Positions 14,601 to 23,600 of a stretch of DNA of 64,000 nt are shown here, piece after piece. This DNA is from Lutraria lutraria (lineage: Eukaryota; Mollusca; Bivalvia; Venerida; Mactridae): assembly GCA_964023205.1 (NCBI GenBank), contig OZ026842.1, positions 6,362,408 through 6,426,407 on the forward strand, given 5' to 3'. The notes under the pieces are model-generated. The model had not been told where the DNA came from and ran no database searches. It worked only from the letters and a program-made list of their open reading frames with translations. Positions within the stretch are counted from its first letter, which is position 1; every line of letters begins with the position of its first letter. A program made the translations under genes and the position numbers.

Positions 14601-17600
14601 ATATGGAGACCGATCAACAAACAACTTTTCCTAGATGGTACTCTAACCAATACTTACTAAACTTTTCCACAAGGAACCGGCAACTTCTACACAATGTCAT
14701 GTGGAGGAATATCAACATTATTGTCAATTAAAATGTTTTATGGATGAGTATAACCAATATAACGTGGCAAGGAATCAATCCCAGATGTTCAGTTTACAAA
14801 ACACTGGACAGCGGCCACGACTCATGGAGCCAAATTTCATGGATAGTTCACAATTTGTTAAAAGCTTATGATACAAACTTACCATGACTCTGGTACTTTG
14901 GAAGACAGAAAGTTGGCATGATGAAAACCTGAAATAATGTACAGCTAGTATAAGTGTACTGTCATCAATTATTAGGCCCCGATTTTGAAGAAAAGGAAAT
15001 ATACTGCTTTGGACAAGTCAGTCGGTCAAACGGTCTGTTCGTCTGTAACCAAACCTTGTCCGACCAATAACTAAACAACGATTTGGCCTAAGCTCCTCAG
15101 ATTTGGTTAGGAGGTTGGTACTAAATTACATGTAGATGACCCCTATTGATTTGGAGTTCATAAGGTCAAAGGGCTTACTATCCTGTTGGTCGTAAGGGGC
15201 ATCTGTGTTTCACAAACATTTCTTGCTAAGATACAGCATTCAACAACTGATAAAATATTATATAACTTCATTCAAACAACTTCTATAACAAGAATAAGTA
15301 ATAGAACAGGTAATCCACAATCACGAGAGTTGTCTGAACAAGCTATTAGGGCTTAATGTAATCAATAAATCCATGTAAACTTTCTGTTCTTACTGTCTTG
15401 TTGTATTATACTTTGTTGTGGATAGATGATGCACTGCCCACATTTTAAACAGGTTTCAGTCAAATTCTGATATACTTCTACTAAAAAGTAATTAAGGTAT
15501 TCAATTCCAAGATAGAAAAAATACCAGTATAGACACAGTAAAAATATTTATTTGTCTTTGATATACTGGTGGCTGATTCATCTAACAAACTTTTCTGGAC
15601 TGTATTAACTTACCCTTCTACATGAAACCAGCAATTTCACCACATGTGGAAGAAAAACAACATATTTTGTCAATTTTTATTGAAGAGTATATGACCTACA
15701 GCGACCGGGAATCAGTTCTGGCTTGATGAGTTACAAACCCAGCACATTAACCAATTGAAATATGTAGAATTCCATCCTTAAATATGATAGCTCTAACTGT
15801 TTTTATTATTTACAGAATAGCGTTCTATAACAAAAAGATCAGTTCTTTAGATAACATTTAGATCTTTATAAAATAATCCAACTTTGCTTTTACAATAATA
15901 TTATTGAAGGACATAAATGAGGAGAAGTTTATGATACAATCAGCTGTGGAGTACAGGAAATAAGACATGTTAATCACTATGGTATGTTTCACCCAGGATT
16001 ACAAAACCCATATCATTTAATCAGTCAAACTGAAATATGATCAATCACCTAGACTTTTATACAAACTTGTAAACAAAGGGCAACATAGTGACAGATGAAA
16101 TAATCAACTTGTGGCCACAGGTGGCTTAATTACATTCAGTACTTTAATCAGTCAGTCATGTTCAATCATGCTATGATATAAAATATTTTGGAATTTGGCC
16201 ATTTTTAAATATTTTTGTTTTGTTTTGCAAACAAGTGGATGCTCTGATATGAGGGAAGTAACTGTTTACTTCCTAAAAATATTATCTAAGCCTGTTACAA
16301 GGCAAAAGTGGATGACACAAAAGTCAAGCACTATGCACGAGGATGAACAAAGGACAAACTAAGAGTGATCATATGACCATGTGAGATAAAAATCCATCAA
16401 TTTTATCAGAGCACAGTAACTATTATGACATGAAGAACAAGATGTGTTTTAAAAACAAAATGCCCTCTCTGGGTGACCTTGACCTTTGACCAAGTGACCT
16501 GAAAATGCACAGGTCCAATAGAGGTTGTCATGAGGAACCAACATATGAAGTTTAATGATTGTAGATGGAAGCGATTTGATCGCATAAGCAAGGTTAAAGT
16601 TTGGTACAAACAGACAGGCCAGCAACAAAATACCTACAATCTATCAATATAGGACATAAAAATATGACAATGCCATATAATTCCAACAAATTACAAAACA
16701 AGTATTTTAGAAGCTATGATTACAATGGAGAGTAAGGTTTGTATGTCAATACCTCATTTATTACAATATTTTTAGTAGCAAGCCTTCAAACAGACAGAAG
16801 CAGTTAGTGCCTCCATTTATGACAGTACAGATTATGTACTGTTATACCAGGGGAATAAATTAGTCCAGTTAACATGGATGAAATAGGTTCAATATCATCT
16901 TCAATCAGGTTATTTGTTAGTTTATCTTCCACTGCAGAGATAATTCACATTGTTGGACATTGTCATAAAATGTCTTACAGTACAATACCCAAATTGTGAG
17001 TATTCTCCTGTAGTTGGTACAAGAAAATAAGAGTCTCTAGCACTAGTGGATTTATGGGGGGGCTGCGGGGCACACAGCAATCCCCCCCCCAACTAAAACT
17101 CCCCAAACACACATAGAAATAAAGTAATATTCAATCATTCAATTCCTAAATAAAACACCCTTCCCCAAGTCTGAAATCCTAATCCGCCATAGCACTTAGT
17201 GATCTGTTAATAATTATATTGTTTTTACTTTGTATGTTTTATAACCATTGCCTTTCAGCTTTTTAGCTAACATTGATGAAGAATTCAAAAAGAATACCCC
17301 CTTAATACACATCCCTATAGTTACACATAATAGAAGGGCCAGGAACCAACAGGACAAAAACAACCTGCAGGACAAAAAAACGCTTGTTAGAGCCAGGAAC
17401 CAACTGATAAAAGCACCTAAAAACAAGACCCTGCGTTCAATTAACGCATATGCCCCTGGTGGCATGCTTGTGAGGCATTTAATAGCCCATTTGAACAATG
17501 GCAAGGTCAAAGTCGGTATTTGATGATTATGGGTTGATTGAGAATGGTCATAAGCAACAACTGTAGAAGTATGAAAGTGATCTAGCAAGCGGTATTGATG

Positions 17601-20600
17601 CTAGATGAAACAGTAAAATCTAATTAACCTGGTACAGAATCATTCTAAGTCCAAATTAAGTCAAGGTCAAAGTGGGATTTCTTGATACGGGTGTATGGAG
17701 AATGATCATACACAACAACTGTAGAAGTATCAAAGCATTCTAGCAAGTGGTATTGGTGCTAGATGAAACGGTAAAATCTACTTAACCTCGTACAGACGGA
17801 TGGATGGACGGAAAGGACATTCACTATTTACCCCAACATCAAAGATGCCGGGGGTATAAAAACTCATTAAAGCCAGAAACCAGATAGACAACAAAAACAG
17901 ACAATAAATTACAGCATGAAAGTAAACATTTAACTTAGTCTGAATCTCATGAGAGAAAATGCCATTAGTAAATATAATATAGAGGCTTAAAATGTAACAT
18001 TAACAAAGTAGATAGTATAGAAAATAATACATACAACATTATCTCAATCATTCATTAAATCACGAAACAATATTCAATATTCTAATTGTTATGTTGAGTG
18101 AAACAATGAACACAAAATACAAACACAATACAGCAATAAAGTAGATACCTAAATCAGTAAAGTATGAGAATAAAATATACAGATTTTATACAACAGAAAT
18201 ATTCCCTCTCAGACTCAGAAACATTGGTAGAATAAACATGTAGCATAACTTGTCACAGGGGTGACTAATACCCACACACACCGCTTTGACACAGAATGTT
18301 TAGAATCTGGGGTACAAAGGTTTTTCAGTAATGTTATTTACTTAGTTACTTAAAGATGTATATTTGTTTTCTTTCAAGAAGCAGTTTTACCCTGGGTCTT
18401 ACGCATGACACAATGCCACATGTTAGCTAACATTTCTGCCAAGTATTTCCTATCAATAGATGACAAAGTAACTGACCAGACTCACAAAATATACCAATCT
18501 TTTTACACATAGCCAATAAGTCATTAAGTGTGACCTTGACCTTGGAGCAATGGACACGTGTTTTCTCATGACAGATTGCCACATAGTAGTACCATTTCCG
18601 CCAAATATTTTTAAAATCTACCAATGGACAACAGAGTTGTAGGTCTGAACAGACGCACACACAGAGGGACTCCAGTAACCAAAACTTCATTTGTGGGGCA
18701 GACAATACAAAACAAGAAGCTGCATTCAATAAATACATTTACCCCCTGGTGATATGTTTGAAAATGTGTAAAAGTGGAAGTTTCAAATATGCAAAATTGC
18801 CTCAAATATTCCATATTATCCACTTACCGTATGTTAAAACCCCATGTTAAAATTAAAGCCCCATTAGCATTTTGGATGTTAAGATTAAAGTAGGTCTTAT
18901 CTTACCTAGAAAGATGTTTTATCAGTGAAATTGACTTTTACTTGCAATAATAACATTTCGAAATTTTCTTTTTTAATCACAAAGTACATATCGAGGGTTC
19001 AACGCAACAGTGTCGTAACTCATATTGAAATAAGAACAAGTTACGACTGTGTTGCGCTGAGCCCTCGATATAGAAATGTAGCACAGTATTTTTTTCAATG
19101 ATATTGCAAAAAATAAGAAAAAGCATCTGACAACATTTCTATGCGATGTGGCTAAAGAATGGCATTATGTAATTGTTGTTTTAGAGCAAATGAAATACAT
19201 TTCTTACATTTTACGATCATTTTATCCATTGTTCTGTATTACTAAATTCAAAAAGCTAATGGGCCTTTAATATTACTACTGATATTCACTATGTAACATT
19301 TGTGTTACTATTTCTTGTGATATCCTAAGCGGTACATAAATAGATTTGTATGAGGCAGGTAACATAAATAGATCTGTATGAGGTAGGTAACATAAATAGA
19401 TCTATACCAGGTAGGTAACATAAATAGATCTATATCAGGTAAGTAATATAAATAAATCTGTACCAGGTAGGTAACATAAATAGATCTGTATCAGGTATGT
19501 AACATAAATAGATCTGTATGAGGTAGGTAACATAAATAGATCTGTATGAGGTAGGTAACATAAATAGATCTGTATGAGGTAGGTAACATAAATAGATCTG
19601 TATGAGGTAGGTAACATAAATAGATCTGTATGAGGTAGGTAACATAAATTCTTAATTCTTACCTATTTTGCTCAATCCAGCAATGATAACAACAATACCA
19701 AACACCAGAGGCGTCTTCACATGTTCAAAATTAAGTTCTGCCACATGTATCTTGTCATTGCCATGGTGACTAGATTCTTCTGTATGGTGATCATGACCTT
19801 CACTGGACTTGTTGGCTTCTATAAATAGAACACAAATGCCTCATTTTGTTACTCAAAGAACTTTAACTCAATTTTCAAGGAAGGGTATGACCTGCCAGGT
19901 AACAAATCCAGCATACTGACCAATGGACAATAGTCATAACTGAATGTTTTAATTACTAACAGTTGTAATCAACTTAAAATACATTTTATTTCATCCAAGA
20001 AGAAAATTTACAGTTAATAATGCAGTCTGATGTAATGTTTGAATAAATAATGATACATTATTGAACCCTTAAAAAGCAATTCAAGGACCAACATTGAACA
20101 AGCAAGCACGTCTTCACCATATGAAAGTGTTGGAAGCAATAATACAGCCGGACATGTCTTCACCATATGAAAGTGTTGGAAACAATAATACAGCCGGACA
20201 TGTCTTCACCATATGAAAGTGTTGGAAACAATAATACAGCCGGACATGTCTTCACCATATGAAAGTGTTGGAAACAATAATACAGCCGGACATGTCTTCA
20301 CCATATGAAAGTGTTGGAAACAATAATACAGCCGGACATGTCTTCACCATATGAAAGTGTTGGAAGCAATAATACAGCCGGACATGTCTTCACCATATGA
20401 AAGTGTTGGAAGCAATAATACAGCCGGACATGTCTTCACCATATGAAAGTGTTGGAAACAATAATACAGCCGGACATGTCTTCACCATATGAAAGTGTTG
20501 GAAACAATAATACAGCCGGACATGTCTTCACCATATGAAAGTGTTGGAAACAATAATACAGCCGGACATGTCTTCACCATATGAAAGTGTTGGAAACAAT

Positions 20601-23600
20601 AATACAGCCGGACATGTCTTCACCATATGAAAGTGTTGGAAACAATAATACAGCCGGACATGTCTTCACCATATGAAAGTGTTGGAAGCAATAATACAGC
20701 CGGACATGTCTTCACCATATGAAAGTGTTGGAAACAATAATACAGCCGGACATGTCTTCACCATATGAAAGTGTTGGAAGCAATAATACAGCCGGACATG
20801 TCTTCACCATATGAAAGTGTTGGAAACAATAATACAGCCGGACATGTCTTCACCATATGAAAGTGTTGGAAGCAATAATACAGCCGGACATGTCTTCACC
20901 ATATGAAAGTGTTGGAAACAATAATACAGCCGGACATGTCTTCACCATATGAAAGTGTTGGAAGCAATAATACAGCCGGACATGTCTTCACCATATGAAA
21001 GTGTTGGAAACAATAATACAGCCGGACATGTCTTCACCATATGAAAGTGTTGGAAACAATAATACAGCCGGACATGTCTTCACCATATGAAAGTGTTGGA
21101 AGCAATAATACAGCCGGACATGTCTTCACCATATGAAAGTGTTGGAAACAATAATACAGCCGGACATGTCTTCACCATATGAAAGTGTTGGAAACAATAA
21201 TACAGCCGGACATGTCTTCACCATATGAAAGTGTTGGAAACAATAATACAGCCAGACATGTCTTCACCATATGAAAGTGTTGGAAACAATAATACAGCCG
21301 GACATGTCTTCACCATATGAAAGTGTTGGAAACAATAATACAGCCGGACATGTCTTCACCATATGAAAGTGTTGGAAACAATAATACAGCCGGACATGTC
21401 TTCACCATATGAAAGTGTTGGAAACAATAATACAGCCGGACATGTCTTCACCATATGAAAGTGTTGGAAACAATAATACAGCCGGACATGTCTTCACCAT
21501 ATGAAAGTGTTGGAAACAATAATACAGCCGGACATGTCTTCACCATATGAAAGTGTTGGAAACAATAATACAGCCGGACATGTCTTTACCATATGAAAGT
21601 GTTGGAAACAATAATACACTCATCTGTTCACCACCTCAGTGAGATCTATACAACTATGGAGTTTTATGTTGCTATACTTCTAACAGTTTCTGAGTTATGA
21701 GCTACATAAAGTTTTTGTACAACACGCAGACACTGACGTAGACATGCAGTCTGACGCAGACACTGACAACCCAGTGATCACAATAGCTCAACTTTTTCTT
21801 CGAAAACAGATAAGCTACAAATAGAAAATTTCCTCAAGCCAATAATTAAATTGTGTCTGTGTCACTGTGTCACACAAAACAACTGAAATTCACCTGCTTC
21901 TGAATTCCTTGTCAATTTCAATAGAATTATGTTTTCTTTACTTGCTGTGAAGCTTATTTTCGGTCCAATTCAAAACTCAGCTGACAATCTAACAAATACT
22001 TGGTTTTGAGATACACCTCTGAACATTTTATACCAAAGCAACTTGTACGCAGACTTGTTTGTGGTATCAACAAAACATTGCTATATTTTACACTAAGTTT
22101 TTGTCATTCCAGACTATTGCAAAATTCATACAAATTCATTAATATTAGATTTTTTTATCTATTTTTTATAACAAATTTCCTCAAATACATCCATTTGAGC
22201 TTTTCAAGTTAATTAGTGAATGGGTGTAGACGTTTTAGACTGATGTTTACGTGGGTCATCTCAAACCACATCAAATTCAATGCTAACGTTCAAAGAATTT
22301 ATTATGTGCTGATCTTGATATCTTTCAAATACTTTCTAAGGCAAGGAACCAGTCACTAGCTCTGTCTAACTTCTAAATATTCAGTACACAATGAAAAGTG
22401 ACGCCTGTCCAGAGTAAGAATTAATTCAATTATTTTAAGAGGCAGAATTACATTTTCACTAGAATGACAAAATTACTGTGTAATAAACTGCATGTTGTGC
22501 ATTGTTCACAAAATTGCCAAACTAATGAAATTGTCGGGCCATCTGTTTAGAAATGTTCTGGAATAATGCCCATGCACAAATGAAAACAGTGCATGTATAA
22601 AATACTTTGAGAATTTGTTATACTTCCAAAATTTGTTACACAACCATATAAACAGGAATTTGGTTAAACCTAAAAAATAGTCTTATAGGCACTAAAAAGG
22701 AGGAAGATCTGGGACTGAACTTGATCAATTCCTTGGAAACCAGTTTTTCCTTTCGGTGTCATTAAATGGTATCAGTGATATGATCAAGGACTTATATACA
22801 TACATGGATTCGCAACTGCTAAAAATAGATCAAACGATATCGTTCGGCGATCCCACAATGCATTGCTATATACTTGGCAATGTCCGACAGCTGTATTTGG
22901 GTGTTTACGAATTTGATTATACTAATAAAACTCTGGCAATTGGGCACGGGAAATTGGTAAAGGATGCAAAGATATTGAGATACATTTATAATCCACAAAG
23001 TCAAAGTATAAGCATCGAAAAAGGCATCAGTCGAACATTTTAAATTCCAAGATGGCGGACATCTATTATTATACCTTTCATCTTCGAGATTAAACATTCG
23101 GAATACCACGGATATTTTCGCTGTTATTATCATTCGGATATCACGGATTTTTTCGTATTTTCGCTTTTGTAAACAATAGCTTGTATTCCCATTGATTCAC
23201 GTCTTATTATCGTGGGATTTGATTACTTTAAACTGTTAATACGGAAGTTGCGAATCCATGTATGTATATAAGTCCTTGATATGATTAAAGATTCTCTTCT
23301 TTCAAATACCAATAAATCTTCATAACTTTCTTATATTTTCATGATATAAATTCTCCTTTGGGAAATAAAAATCCCAGATTTATTGTAGCTGTTTTTTTTT
23401 CACAGCAGTTACATGATCAAATTTGGTTATATGAAAATGGCTAAATATATTTTCCAGTAACTGTGGTTCAGGGATAAGTACACTGAACTTGTTACCTATC
23501 AAATCCAGGATGCGGCAAGTATTACCCATGAAAATTCAACAAAATGTAAGTTAGCACTTGTTAGAATACAGTCCAGGAAAACTGGTTAATAGATGAAACG

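Noticed and set aside
19430..19645. Minus-strand ORFs of repeated MLPTSYRSIYVTYLIQ type
   Set aside because: Product of the 28-bp minisatellite; three 28-bp units make an 84-bp frame cycle without stops.
20109..21616. CRISPR-like look of a regular repeat array
   Set aside because: No spacers: units are directly adjacent and identical; the host is a eukaryote.
22756..23043. 95-codon ORF starting MSLNGISDMIKDL
   Set aside because: It is almost entirely inside the 494-bp MITE and begins in flanking DNA; no domain recognised.
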